A stretch of DNA of 64,000 nt from Cucumis sativus (Eukaryota; Streptophyta; Magnoliopsida; Cucurbitales; Cucurbitaceae): contig NC_026661.2 in assembly GCF_000004075.3 (NCBI RefSeq), positions 2,604,001 through 2,668,000 on the forward strand, in the 5' to 3' direction. Numbering within the stretch: position 1 is the stretch's first letter; each line of letters opens with the position of its first letter. Both the position numbers and the translations under genes were made by a program. A model generated the notes under the pieces. The model made no database searches, was not told the DNA's origin, and worked only from the letters and a program-made list of their open reading frames with translations. Of this stretch, positions 52,016 to 63,761 are shown piece after piece.

Positions 52016-55000
52016 TCAAATTGTTCGCTCATTATCAGGGAAAGCTTTCTTTTTAGGATTGTACAAACTGAATTCGCCGAAGTCCCTTCTACCACTGGAT
52101 TGAAAAACAAATGGAAAATTTTTCAGAGTCCACAAATCATAACATTCCATTCATGTCACGACAGTCTGAACATAACATAACTTTAGGGATTAAGCATTAA
52201 GCGATATCATTGACAGCAATTGTATCCATCTTTTCATGCTTAGTCAACAATGCGGTAAGATTTCTATCAATGTTTATTGAAGATGCAGTTCAACAATGCG
52301 GGGAAATTTATATCAATATTTATTAAAGATGCAGTTTAAAACCATAGTTGTAAGTATTCCTATTGTACAGTCGTTGATTTCTATGGTCAAAAGAACTCAA
52401 ACGTTAATTAATATAGATATGCAAGCAGATCTATGGAACCTATCAGAAAACAAGATGTCAAGAGAAACCAAGCAAGAAATAAGGTTTAAGTAAAACAACT
52501 TACTATAAGAACTTTATTCCATAAAGGTAAATCAGTAACAACAGGAGGATAAAAACAACCTCGTCCTTTTATCAAATCTCAACACCTCAACTTTCATCCA
52601 TTTATCTTTATGGTCATCATTGTAAAATATGAAGGATGTGTATGAGCAAACATTTATTTCTAACTAGATTTTCCACACTCAATATGAATATTGATACTGT
52701 ATTTCAAAAAAATTTAACTGAATGATAATGAACTTTTAAGCTTTTACGTTTTCCAACCACTAAATAAGATGACTGTCCAGAACTAGGAAGTATGGTGATG
52801 CTATAAAAATGATGCCTTGATGAGGAAGGTCACAATGTGATTGTGAGAACAATAAAGGGGAACAGGAATCTTATTAGATTGATTCTCGTCACTCTCTCTC
52901 AAGCGGACGCAAATAAGAGAAATCCACTCCTTATTTGGCCTAAAGAGTTGTGGATTCACAACTATTCAACTTCCATTTTATGTTCTATTAACTCTTTAGA
53001 CTATGTCCCACGACTAAACAACTCTCCAAACTTTACAACTCCACTTCTGGCCCCAAACGCACTCCTTGGGAACTATTAGAATATAATAACGACCCACATG
53101 GTAGTATTAGGAAATGATAAACATGTTTTAGACAAGACAGAAAACTTTAGCATAAAATGGATAGTCCATATGAGCTCCCATTTTGAAGTTTAGAGTTTAT
53201 ATTAAGTAATTCAGTGTACCTGTGATTGACATCCCAACCAGCGGGTAAGAAACGAGGTTGAATAGCAGCAACAAACACTTGTCTCCACCTTTGACAAAAC
53301 TGTCGGATGCCATCTTCGCCATATTCCTTCAGTAGATAATCCACAACTAGTTTACCATGTGGCCCATGTCCCAAGAGTGATAGTTTCGAATTGAACTTTG
53401 GTTGAGCAGTTTTAGCATAGCCATTATCAGAAAAGCTGACCTCTCCACCAGGCACACATGTTTCAGACACGCTACCACTATCTGAGTTCATGTGATTGTT
53501 AACATCTGCATTAGCATCGCCGTCAAGCCTTCAATTAGAACAGAAAGAATAAACTGCTAGATGTACTTATTTTCCACCCTCCATTAATAACATTATCTTT
53601 TTTCAAATGATGCGTGTAGCAAAAAGTGAACTACTCACCAACTGATGAACTGTCCACAGTGGACGTGTCAATATTACAAGCACCATTCTGGCGCTCAGCA
53701 TCTGGAAAAACACTCTGTGGTGAGTGTTTGAAAGCCAGACCTTTTTTCTTCTGGAGTCGTCTTCTCTCATGAGGACTCATGCCAACGAGCAGAGCCCTTT
53801 CTAAATCTTCTTCAGATATCTCCCTCCGCCCATAGTATTTCATGACAACCTGAAAACTAGGAGGGTTAGGAAAATATTATCAAGTCCAGAGTGGATGATA
53901 ATTAACAATAATACCAGAGTAATGAGGACAGGACAACATAACTAACAAAGGTTATCTTCAAATGGCCAGTACCTATGCATACTAACGAATAATAAATATT
54001 CGGGACCCTTTTCAGTGTTATTCCGATGGAAACTATAAAAGCATGCTAATTATTGCAACTGATGATTAATTTAATCCTATGGTATCGAGAAAATCTTGAA
54101 AAAAGATTTCTACAAGGATAGAACTCTGTTGAAAGATTAAGTACTAAGCATTTCATATAATGAAACCAAAAATCTTTTACATGGCTATTATTAAACCACC
54201 AATTCATCCAAAAGCTTAAGCTGGTGGTTGAAGGCAAATTTAATTATATATCACCAACACTCCCCCTCACTTGTGGGCTTGAAATATTTGAAAGGCCCAA
54301 CAAGTGGAAATTGATTTTAATTGGGGAGGAAACGACAATGCAGGGGTTTGAATACAGGAACTTCCTGGACCACCTGCTCTAATACCATATTAAACCACCA
54401 ATTCATCCAAAAGCTTAAGCTGGTGGTTGAAGGCAAATTTAATTATATATCACCAACAGCTATGATACCAATTACCAGCTGATCCGCTGACTATTAGTAT
54501 CACAAACAATGAAATGAGTGTTTATTTATAAATCATATGCACACATACAAAGACATACAATATCTTGCCAAAAAAAAGAAGTGCAATAACCATCTCAAGA
54601 ATGTAACCGCTTGTAAGTTATATATCACATACAAACATGAGTTCCTCTTGACGCTTTAATGGCATTCTTGGTCCATGCCTCAATAGGGCCATAGCAGCTG
54701 TTCTCAATTCTAAAGGTGACACGCCTTCCTCCTGAACATTGGTTTCCGAGTCAGATGGCTCAGCTGCCATATCAAACGCTTCCTTGGTATCAACCACTCT
54801 ACGAACAAAAAGAGGAATTCCAAATTCTGCAGCAAGCTCTCTCTTGTACTTCTCAGCAGCAGCATGGGCAGTTTCATGGCAGTCCACACAGAGTAGGACA
54901 ATATCATGAGAACGATGACTTTTTAAATGCTCGGGAAAGTGTACCCTGTAGCATGAGGGGATAATACGATACCGTAAATAGTGGTTTCCTTCGCCACAGC

Positions 55001-58000
55001 CAACACATATATTTTTTTTACTCTGGATATAAAAGTCATTGCCCTCGTCTTCTGGACGGCCTTTAGGTTCAAAAAGAAGCTTTATGGCAGGAGGATCATC
55101 AGCAACAAGCTCAGCCAGCTCTCGGCGCAAGTACCTGTTTGAATTTGAAGATAATTGCTACATATGAAGCATGCATTAACGGTTACAATCTAACTTAAAT
55201 GAAACTAGAGATGCTAACCAACCATTCAAGTTTTCGTCGATCACAGTAGCAAAGCAAGCGTCCATCATTTGCATAAATCCTACAATTGTGATAAACTGGA
55301 GACTTGCAGGAAAATTTCTGCACAAAAAGCTCTCTAGACGCTTTTTTGGATATTTGCTTTGCGTTTTTTCTATCATTATGTTTAGATATTGTCATCATTT
55401 TTAGATTATACTTAACCAATAAGGCATAATTAAATATAGAAAGGGGGCAGCTGCCATTAGAACCTATGCAGTTCTGTAAAATCACCAAAAAAATATTATC
55501 GAGGTCGCCAAAGTTGTCATGGAGGAGACAGTGGATATCATCCAAATGGCTGCAAACAACAGAGGAGGGAGATGGAAGAAACAGACTTGAACTCAAATCC
55601 ACATTCAAATCAACTTGTGCTATAGTTGCATATAACTCCCCCGTATTTTTTGGCACTTGAATTGCAATAGCTACAATAGCCTGATCTGACAAGACATATC
55701 TCAGGCTCTCATCATGAACTCGGGCCTAAAATGAAATGGCAATCTCAATGTCAGGCCAGCAGCCATAATAAAACTTTTGTGTTTTTGTTGATCTAATGAA
55801 AGAAAACACAATAAAGGCAAGCTAAAGATAGCCAACATAATTACGTGCCTATATCGTCACTAAGAAATTTCTTTTAAAGCAAACATAATAGCTGATTTAT
55901 CTATTATGATCCTTTTAAGCCAAAGGAACAAGTAGCATGGTTGGTAGAACCAGTTGCATGGTTGGTAGTGTGTCACTGTCAGGTTTCACGATGAAATGAC
56001 AAGGAATGTCTGCCCTTGACATCTAATTTTTAGCCAACTTGGAGAGAGGCAATTGACATTATTATCTTTACAATCTTGTCAGCCATATTTAACTCCTTTT
56101 CAAACTAGAAACTGAAACTTGACTTTTTAGGATATTTATTCCTCCTTATAACTCTAGTCACCTAATTAGTAAAACTATTTGCTTTATTTGTGAGATGGCA
56201 ATAGAATGATTGAGCACAAGAGACTAAATAATTACTATGGTCTTCATAAAATTAAGTTTTGATCCACGATAAAGTACAATGATTTAAGGAGTTCGTCAAA
56301 GAGATCCAATCTTCTCGTTCACCATCTGGAAGGTTACTTCTCTGCCTAACCAACTACTATGCAGTAGTGACAGTGAAAGGTGAGTCTACAATGTTTTGGA
56401 GGTCATATTAGATGATGAGGGTAAGACTGCTTTAGGACGTTGGTGGAAAAGCCATCGGTCCTCCAAATTCAAAAAAGAAGACATTTTTTACCATACCATT
56501 ATAACTACTATGACACGAAATTGAACTCCCATCAAATATTATATTTATGAATAAAATACCATTGCTATCTTGTTTAAAGCACGTTGGGAGCCAACCTCTA
56601 CCTTCCATCCTATAAAAAATTAAACAGGAGATAGTACCACGTACAGAACAGGTTACTTTAAATTCTTAATCAAATGGTAACAAATTAGGAAAAAATTATA
56701 ACAAAAAAGTTACAAAATCTTAGAGAATAATCAATTATGTTTCTTGATTATTTTAGATAATTAACTACTAACCATTAAATCTCGCCAAGCACATAACCTC
56801 CTCACCCGATCCTGAAACTGAAAGTTTAAAGTTTGGTGGTAAAGTGTCATAAATTTGTATACGATACTGCTTCAAATGTTACACCATCAAAGTCGTCAGG
56901 GAAACAACTTACCTGAGTTTTACAGGAAATTAATGCACTACCACCTTGACTGTTTAAATGACGTGACCATATTGATGATGCAGCAGACTCTCCAGGAGAA
57001 CCTTCAGTCTCTTTTGAATACAGTTGCAAACAAGTCATGTTTGATCGCCGACTAGCCTCGAGAAGAAAATTGAATTTATCATCCGTGGAAGAGTTTTCTG
57101 ATACATTAATGCATTTAGATATATGATGACATGGAAGAAGGTATAATTTGAAGTTAACCAGCAAAAATTGTTAATTGCTTCAGCTCTGGCCTACAAAAAT
57201 GAGGCAACATCTGGAAAGTAAACTTGTTTTCCCAAATGTTTGGAGTAACCAAAGATGACAATGTCAAAGTACATATCAATGTCAACAAAATATCAGGACC
57301 TCAAATTTAAGAAAATATCAACATAGATGTTGAATGTTGAATGTTGGAAGTTTATAATTCAAAATAGTAAATAAATAAATAGATAATAGATTAAACTACG
57401 CCAATTGATAAATTATACAACCTTCATCCTAATTCTACAATCTATCCAACAACTATAAAAATAAATCTGTAGGATCAATTTCTAAAACCACTTTTTAATT
57501 AAAACTTTTTAACTTTTACAAGATGGAAGAGAAATTATGTAACAAAAATATCGCGGGTAATATTTTCAACATTGAGTTTATTCTGAAATTTTCAAAAGGT
57601 TGAGCAAACAAAACTTTAAGCACATTACTAGTGTGCAACCCTATTTTCTCCCTTATTCATTGATATCATTATATTCAACTTTTTTCCACTGTTATTTTCT
57701 CCAGATTTGCATGTTACATGTAAACAAGTTATACAACAAATGAATGACGCCAAACACAAATGTGAGGTCCAAGACATACCATTAACCTGTTTCAGCTCAA
57801 CGAGTAAACAGTTTGCAATATATAGGAGATAGTGGGCATCTGTCCTAGCATATTGCACCATATCTGCAGGTAAGGGTCGTTGTCTCCAATCTTCTCGCTG
57901 GCCATTAATAAGTAACCACAAATAAGTCAGATTGAAAATGTTGTTATATGTACATCAAGATTTGATATGAATCAATCCTTACCTCATTCAAGTTTATGCC

Positions 58001-59765
58001 AAAACAAGAATGGGTTTAATTAAAATACTGATCACTAAACTATGCACTACCACCACTATTGTAACTAGATAATAATAACTGACTTGTATATGCACTTCCA
58101 CCACTACTGTAACAAGATGATAATAACTGACTTATCTCTGAAATCCAATGGTCAAGATGTTGATTTTCATACCACATCAGCATTTCAGTAAATTATAAGA
58201 CAAGATGTCCAACCTGCAACATTTTGTTCGTAGCTACCCCGCAGTAAGTTTCAAGTAAGTAGGCCAACGACTTCTGAGGTTTGGATAACACTTCACATGC
58301 CTACATTTAACAATGAGCACAAGATGAAAAAATTATACATATTCAAAAAAATAACCCACTCTTTCCCATAGGAGAAGTGCAAGGTTCCCATTTTCCTCCC
58401 TTAAAGGCGACATTTCTTTCCTTTGAGAAGCATATGCTCACCTTTGCAGTATCAAATAAATTGACTACATATATATGAAAGTCCCTTTGTAGCCACAGAA
58501 TGTCATTATCTGCACCGTGAAACACCTACAAACAAAAAACAAACTTATTGACCTTGCAATCATAAACCAACAACTTTTCAAGTACTAATAAATTATTAAT
58601 CATAAAAGGAGATTCCAAAAAATTCCGATAAATTCCTCAGAAGATGTAATTGCATCATTTCTGAATCTTAGTGTACTGAAACCCTTCTTGCTTTTAATTT
58701 AGATACCTTGCAAATACGACTATTGGCAAAGACAGGACGGAGAAGATTCATTGAATCGTGTAGAGCTATAGTGTCAACCAAATAATCTTCCTTGTGTGTA
58801 GAGATCTGCTTCAAACAAATAAAATGTAAGAACTATCTGTAAAAATTAAAGAAACAGGGGCTGCATGTAAAGAATCATCGATTTATGCGTGAAATTACCT
58901 GTATTAAAGCAGTGAAACCCAGAAAGGATCTTAGACTGTGCTGCTCAGTATCAACAGCAAACACCATTTCTTTATTCAACACATCCACGAGTTCTTCCAA
59001 TTGGGACACAGTCTCAACCCAAGCATAAGTGTCACTCAAAGTTAAATCCGTTCTTTCACTGATAAAATTGAATTCAGGCGAAGAATTTTCTAGCAATGAT
59101 AGTATTTCTGACTCGTAAGGATGCGAGTTTACATCATTATCTGCAAGATAACACACTTCAGTCAGTCAACCTCCTGATAAGAACATGAAAACCCCCATTG
59201 CAAAATCATATACACAAATAGAACATGAAGATTGACGATAAGACAAATAATAGCCATTGATGAAAACTTGTAACCAGTAATCCTTACAGAAGCAAATTTC
59301 GAAAACTCATGACTCCATCACTAACTATCAAATAAAAAATATACATGAAGAATCTTCCAGATATCCATTTCCCTACATCCTGTCACTCCATGGAAAATAT
59401 TCATCTTAAAAAGAACTCAAACCATCTTTTCTCAAACAAACAATGGAAAACAACATTCCTTCATTAAACACTCCATTTGCTACTAAAAACAGCAGTCTAA
59501 GCAGCTAAAAACGATATCAAATTGGAAATAGAGCTAACAGACTATATATACCTTTATTCATATTGAGCTTCAAGTGCTTGAACGCCGAATAAGAATTGTC
59601 GGCCAATACACGTTTAAATGCGTACTGAGGCTTCTGATCATCTCGTAAATAACAGGAAGTAGAAACGCTCCTTCGCTTCCTGCGCCGCCTGGCTGTAAAC
59701 AAGATCGTAAGCGCTGCGAAAGAAGCTACAACTAGAGCGATTTTGAGCTTGTGTTGAAGCTCCAT
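52016..59765 (-). CDS. RRP6L3: RRP6-like protein 3 (DEDDy 3'-5' exonuclease)
   Basis: Thirteen exons give about 882 residues: 59765-59552, 59140-58899, 58805-58707, 58525-58442, 58300-58214, 57897-57780, 57097-56913, 56811-56773, 55725-55223, 55134-54633, 53849-53639, 53505-53220 and 52094-52016. An N-terminal hydrophobic segment (about 6-24) precedes RRRRKRR. The exonuclease core shows D135-T-E137 (Exo I), [14 protein letters not shown] with D193 (Exo II), and Y258-ARTD262 (Exo III), so the DEDDy set is complete. Further blocks are [17 protein letters not shown] and [20 protein letters not shown] zinc-type region follows, with CVGC at 567-570, C585, and CVDCH at 606-610. C-terminal blocks are [25 protein letters not shown] and EFSLYNP. 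Arabidopsis RRP6L3 is a cytoplasmic RNA exonuclease of similar length (about 890). Start: ATG 59765. The exon 11-12 junction has a second in-phase solution. Confidence 0.94.
52245..52336. repeat. 46-bp tandem duplication inside an RRP6L3 intron
   Basis: CAACAATGCGG...GATGCAGTT at 52245-52290 is repeated at 52291-52336 with about six differences. Both copies lie in the intron between the last two coding exons. Confidence 0.8.
54189..54458 (-). mobile_element. TRIM retrotransposon (270 bp) in an RRP6L3 intron
   Basis: Two 71-bp LTRs, 54189-54259 and 54388-54458, are identical. Read on the minus strand, each starts TGTTGGTGATATA and ends GGTTTAATA. Directly after the 5' LTR is TGGTATTAGAGC (54376-54387), one base from the primer-binding site for initiator methionine tRNA (TGGTATCAGAGC). 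Directly before the 3' LTR is a polypurine tract, GTGAGGGGGAG (54260-54270). The element is flanked by a 5-bp duplication, GCTAT (54184-54188, 54459-54463). The 128-bp interior has no coding capacity. This is the full architecture of a terminal-repeat retrotransposon in miniature. Each LTR also holds an AACCACC/GGTGGTT inverted repeat able to form a hairpin. Confidence 0.93.
58041..58133. repeat. 48-bp-period tandem duplication in an RRP6L3 intron
   Basis: TATGCACTACCACCACTATT... at 58041-58085 is repeated at 58089-58133 with about four changes. It lies in the intron between coding exons 5 and 6. Confidence 0.8.
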
Positions 59766-59851
59766 TTGAATCAATGGCCTTCGTTTCCGTTTGGCCTATG
59801 TTTCTTTGATTTGGAGGGAGCTCCTCTATACGGCGGTGACATTTTTCGACC

Positions 59852-59879
59852 CCGGAACAAGATGTTTACACTGTTCCGG
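59852..59879. promoter_or_regulatory. 8-bp inverted repeat CCGGAACA/TGTTCCGG
   Basis: Perfect 8-bp arms at 59852-59859 and 59872-59879 flank a 12-base spacer, about 90-115 bases upstream of the RRP6L3 start codon. It could be a dimeric protein site or a leader hairpin. The function is unknown. Confidence 0.4.
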
Positions 59880-60529
59880 AACGGCGTCGTACCGTCGTAG
59901 TCAAGCTTTTCGACGTGTTGCCCATGTCAGCGAGATGATTAATCATTTTCTTGTATTGGCTTATCTGCACTTTGACGACAAGTCGTTCGTCTGAATTCCT
60001 CAAGAGTGTAGATCCGATATGTCGTATTAAATTACATCATTCATAAATTATTTTCAATTCTTAAATGTTTCTCATTAACTTATTTATTAGTAATGGAAAT
60101 TTGTTATGGGGAGAAAAAAAAAACTTTTTACGAATAAAAATTATAAAAAATTAAACATTTTACGTAATATTTACACTTCATAGAAAAATTGAACATAAAA
60201 AAAAAGTTTCCTACACTGTAAACTCGTGAAAACATGGTACATATGTGTTTTAAAAATTTGAAACAATGAACCTAAACTATGTTGTAAGAAAAAATTCATA
60301 GATCAACTAACCAAAACAAATTAACAAACTCCATGCTAAGAACAAGACAACAACCGAAATATTGTTTCCAAAAACAACTCCCACTTTTCGAAATAGAGGA
60401 AGAAGAGGCAAAACCCAAAATCCAAAATCTATGAAAATGGGGACTATAAATATTGAATTAATAAATTTGTTCAACAACAAAATGATCTACAAAGGTTTGG
60501 AGAATATCATAGCACAATTCCTTCCTTCG

Positions 60530-60533
<4 letters not shown>

Positions 60534-60564
<31 letters not shown>
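60534..60564. repeat. TA microsatellite followed by poly-T
   Basis: About 15 TA units run directly into a T-tract of about 16 bases. Confidence 0.9.
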
Positions 60565-60580
<16 letters not shown>

Positions 60581-61485
60581 CCTAATATGATTGCTCATAG
60601 GTGATTAACTTGTTGAATAACATTATGCTTAATATTATAGAAGTCTCGTTATTTACGAAGGAGGCAAAGATTGAAGGATTTGTTTGTAAGAGTCAATATT
60701 TTGTCCATTTTACTATTTTTTTTGTTATATGAACAAAAAAAGGTTAATTCATCTTGTTACCTCTATATTCTACACATTTTTCTCCCCTTCCACTTTTAAC
60801 GAAGAAATAAATAAAATTGCACACCATAACTAACATATGTGAATTAAAATGAGGAAAGATAATAAATAAAACGCAAATGATTTATAGACTTAAATATTTT
60901 AACAAAACTACATGTTAATAGTTGAGTGTGTCATAATAGTTGGATACTTTTTTTTGTTATTAAACTATCATCATTTTGGTATGTTTCAAATGGAGATTTG
61001 ATTTTAAAAATTTGTGAAGTTTGAGGAAACGTTTAGCCTTAGGATTGTGGAAGAGTGGAGGGTTACGTTTGAGAAAGGATTATGAAAAACTTAGAACTAT
61101 TATTCATTTCTCTCTTTTTCACTATTCCATTATTTCTCCAATACTTCTCACTCCGTCCTCAATCCTCTTCAAACACATTCATAACACTAGTATTATAATC
61201 TACGTACTAAAAAGAAATTCAAATATTACCAATAGAGGTAATTATTTTATCTTCTATTAAGATAAAAATATTTGTTTAACTTAGTTCAATAATATTTTTA
61301 AGCAAAACTACCTGTGATTACAATTTAGATTCAGCCTTGAAATGGAAACCTACTCCGTAATACCTTTAAAATGGGAAAAATCTCCAATAAACAAACAACT
61401 CCATGCATACCTCATACATATCAAATATATATTAAAAAAAATGGTAATGTTGACAATAAATAAATTATAGTCAACGTTATAATTC

Positions 61486-63761
61486 TTAGCAACTCAGAAA
61501 CCATTTACGTTCAAATGGGTTCAGTCTCACTAATGGCTTGGAAGGCATATCAATTGTCATTTCTCTAAGCTGCGACCTCAACCTAGAAAGATCAAGCAGA
61601 TTAAAAGATGAAAGTTTAGGTTGTAAGAAGATGCAAAAAGAAAAGGTTCCTTAAATACAAATTGTGGACCTATCCCAACTAGCTTACATTATTAAACAAT
61701 GAAGAATTAAGAGATGGGAAATGCATTATCAACTGTCAACATACTTGACCATTAGCTACTGTTATGAAAGGATAGCTTACAACAAAGTTGATCCTTGAAA
61801 ACAAAATCATGGCCTGACTAATGACTAACACACTGTTACACAAACGAAGCCTTAAAGGACGTTTCAAACGCCTTGAGAAGTGGAAAGACATGCAAGGCGG
61901 TTAATATAGGAAGGAAATTAAACATAGTTAACTATTTGCTACTGCCAAAACAGAGGATGTTGAGAGGTTACACTTTATGTAGGAGGAAGATGCAAGGAAA
62001 ATGATCCTAAGAAAACAAATAATGACCTAACTATCAAACATTGTTTAACAAAGAAATAAATGCAAGCAATTAAACAAAGACTTTTCTACATTTAATTTTT
62101 GCCAAAACAGGATATTAAGGGGACAAAACTTTATGTTATAGAAGATGCAATGGAAATGATCCTTAATAACTTACCATGGTCTAACTAGCTAACATTGTTA
62201 AACATATAGGCATCAAGAAATGGAAAGAGATGTATGGCAATGCAAGCAAGAGGGGAATTATCAGCATAGATAATTGAAACTCAGTTACCGCCAGAAAAGG
62301 ATATCGAGAAAGGAAATTATATATTGCAGGAAGATGGACTGAAGTACTATTCCTTAAAAACAAATCGTGGTCTAACTAGATAACATTGTTAAACAAAGGA
62401 GCATTGAGAAATGGAAATATATGTAAGCCAATTAAATCAGGAGAGGAATTAAACATAGTTGACGATTAGCTACTTTGATCAAAGTATATTAAGGGATCAA
62501 AAATCAGGTTGCAGGAAGATGCAATGAAAATTTTCCTTAAAAACAATACGTGGCATGATTAACTAACATTATTATAAGAGAGAAAGAAAAGGAACATAAG
62601 CAAAGGCATTAAAGCAAGAGAGTAATTATCAGCATGGTTAACGTCTGGCTATTAACTACTGTCATAAAAGGATTTTAAGAGATGATAGTGCAGGAAGTTA
62701 CAATAAAAATTGTCATTAAATACAACTAGTGGCCTAACTAGCTAAGAATGTCAAACAAATGAGCAATAAGAAATGGAAATGCATGCAAGGCAATAACAGC
62801 AGGAGAGGAAATAAACATAGTTCATGATTAACTAGTGCCATAAAAAGACATAATGGGATGAAACTTCAAAATGAAGGAAGATGCATGAAAATTATCCTTA
62901 AAACCCAAAATGTGGCCTAACTAGCTAACATTGTTAAATAAAGGAGCAATGAGAAATGGAAATATAAGCAAGGCAGTTAAAGGAAGAATTATCAAAATCG
63001 TTGGCGCCTGAGGATTAAATACTGAGCAGTGTCATAAAAGGAAATTAAGGGATGATGCTGCAGGAATATACAACGAAAATTAACTAGCTAATATTGTCAA
63101 ACAAAGGAGCGCTAAGAAACAGAAATATATGCAATGCAAATGAAGCAGTACAAGAAAGTATGGCATGGTATATAACTAGTGGGAAATGCCACTCTGAATA
63201 TCGATTCACCCTATTGTTTTTTCACCAAAAAAAAGAGTAAAAAACACCGAAATGCCAGGAGCAGAATCAGGATCTATCCTGATTAGGATCGGATGAAAAG
63301 ATCAACCACATCATATTGGTATTAGTAAAACTCAGTATAAATCATACCAGTAAAGAGCAGTAAACCCTCATTAGAAATTGGAATTAGATTATAAGTTAGA
63401 AATTAAAGCACCTAGATTTGGTATTTGTTTCTCAATCTATAGACTTTGCAGACTACAAACTCCGGCAACATGAAATAAATATCTTCGAACAATTTATAAC
63501 ATCATCAATATATAATTGAAGGCGTGAATCCTTCCATGGTCAAAAACCCTTGGTCTTGCTCCACATAACGTTAAGGGAAATTTTATAACTATAAAGCAGT
63601 TACTGAACAAACCAAGTAAACAAGAGAAAACTGACCCGCATTATTGGTGAAATTGCTGGAAGAAGTTTGCAAATGCTTCTAAACCCTTACTTTATAAGTC
63701 GAGGACCAAAGTTGACCAGAAGTTCAACATAAGCCCCAAGCATTAAGGTCCAAAATGAGCC
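61486..63761 (-). CDS. 3' end of an unassigned gene (last two coding exons)
   Basis: Two exons were found by splice sites and frame: 63761-63691 (71 nt) and the terminal exon 61582-61486 (97 nt, ending TAA). The first has a stop codon immediately upstream in frame, so it must begin at the CTAG acceptor. It ends before a consensus GTAAGGG donor, leaving two bases (AA). The second begins after a TTTCTAG acceptor with the one base needed to complete AAG. The joined C-terminus is 55 residues: GSFWTLMLGAYVELLVNFG, then PRLIKLRSQLREMTIDM, then PSKPLVRLNPFERKWFLSC. It has a mildly hydrophobic first part and a basic tail. I do not recognise the family. The rest of the gene lies beyond the window's right edge. 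The 2.1-kb intron between the exons holds a tandem array. Confidence 0.6.
61605..63150. repeat. diverged tandem array, about 180-bp units, about 8-9 copies
   Basis: The word CTAACTAGCTAACATTG (with variants) recurs at about 62027, 62181, 62372, 62557, 62734, 62917 and 63080, with weaker copies near 61676 and 61816. Spacings in the better-preserved part are 191, 185, 177, 183 and 163 bp. Each unit also carries, in the same order, GAGAAATGGAAATATATGCA, an AACATAGTTAACGATTA block, CATAAAAGGATATTAAGGGA, GCAGGAAGATGCAATGAAAA and ATCCTTAAAAACAAA. Copies differ by many substitutions and indels. The array occupies most of the last intron of the unassigned gene. Confidence 0.88.

Larger units (their letters stand above)
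59766..61485. other. intergenic: RRP6L3 promoter and 3' side of the next gene
   Basis: The first 230 bases are GC-richer than the rest and should carry the RRP6L3 leader and core promoter, including an 8-bp inverted repeat (59852-59879). The remainder is AT-rich, with a TA microsatellite followed by a T-tract (60534-60580) and no recognisable gene. The last stretch before 61486 is probably 3' UTR of the unassigned leftward gene. Confidence 0.6.

Noticed and set aside
57160..57191. Mini-exon reading PELKQL with good splice sites on the minus strand
   Set aside because: It resembles the RRP6L3 ELKQ block, but exon 6 already ends with ELKQVN at a strong GTATGT donor and joins exon 7 in phase. 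Inclusion breaks the frame.
59766..59774. RRP6L3 start three codons upstream
   Set aside because: That codon is TTG. The first ATG in frame is at 59765.
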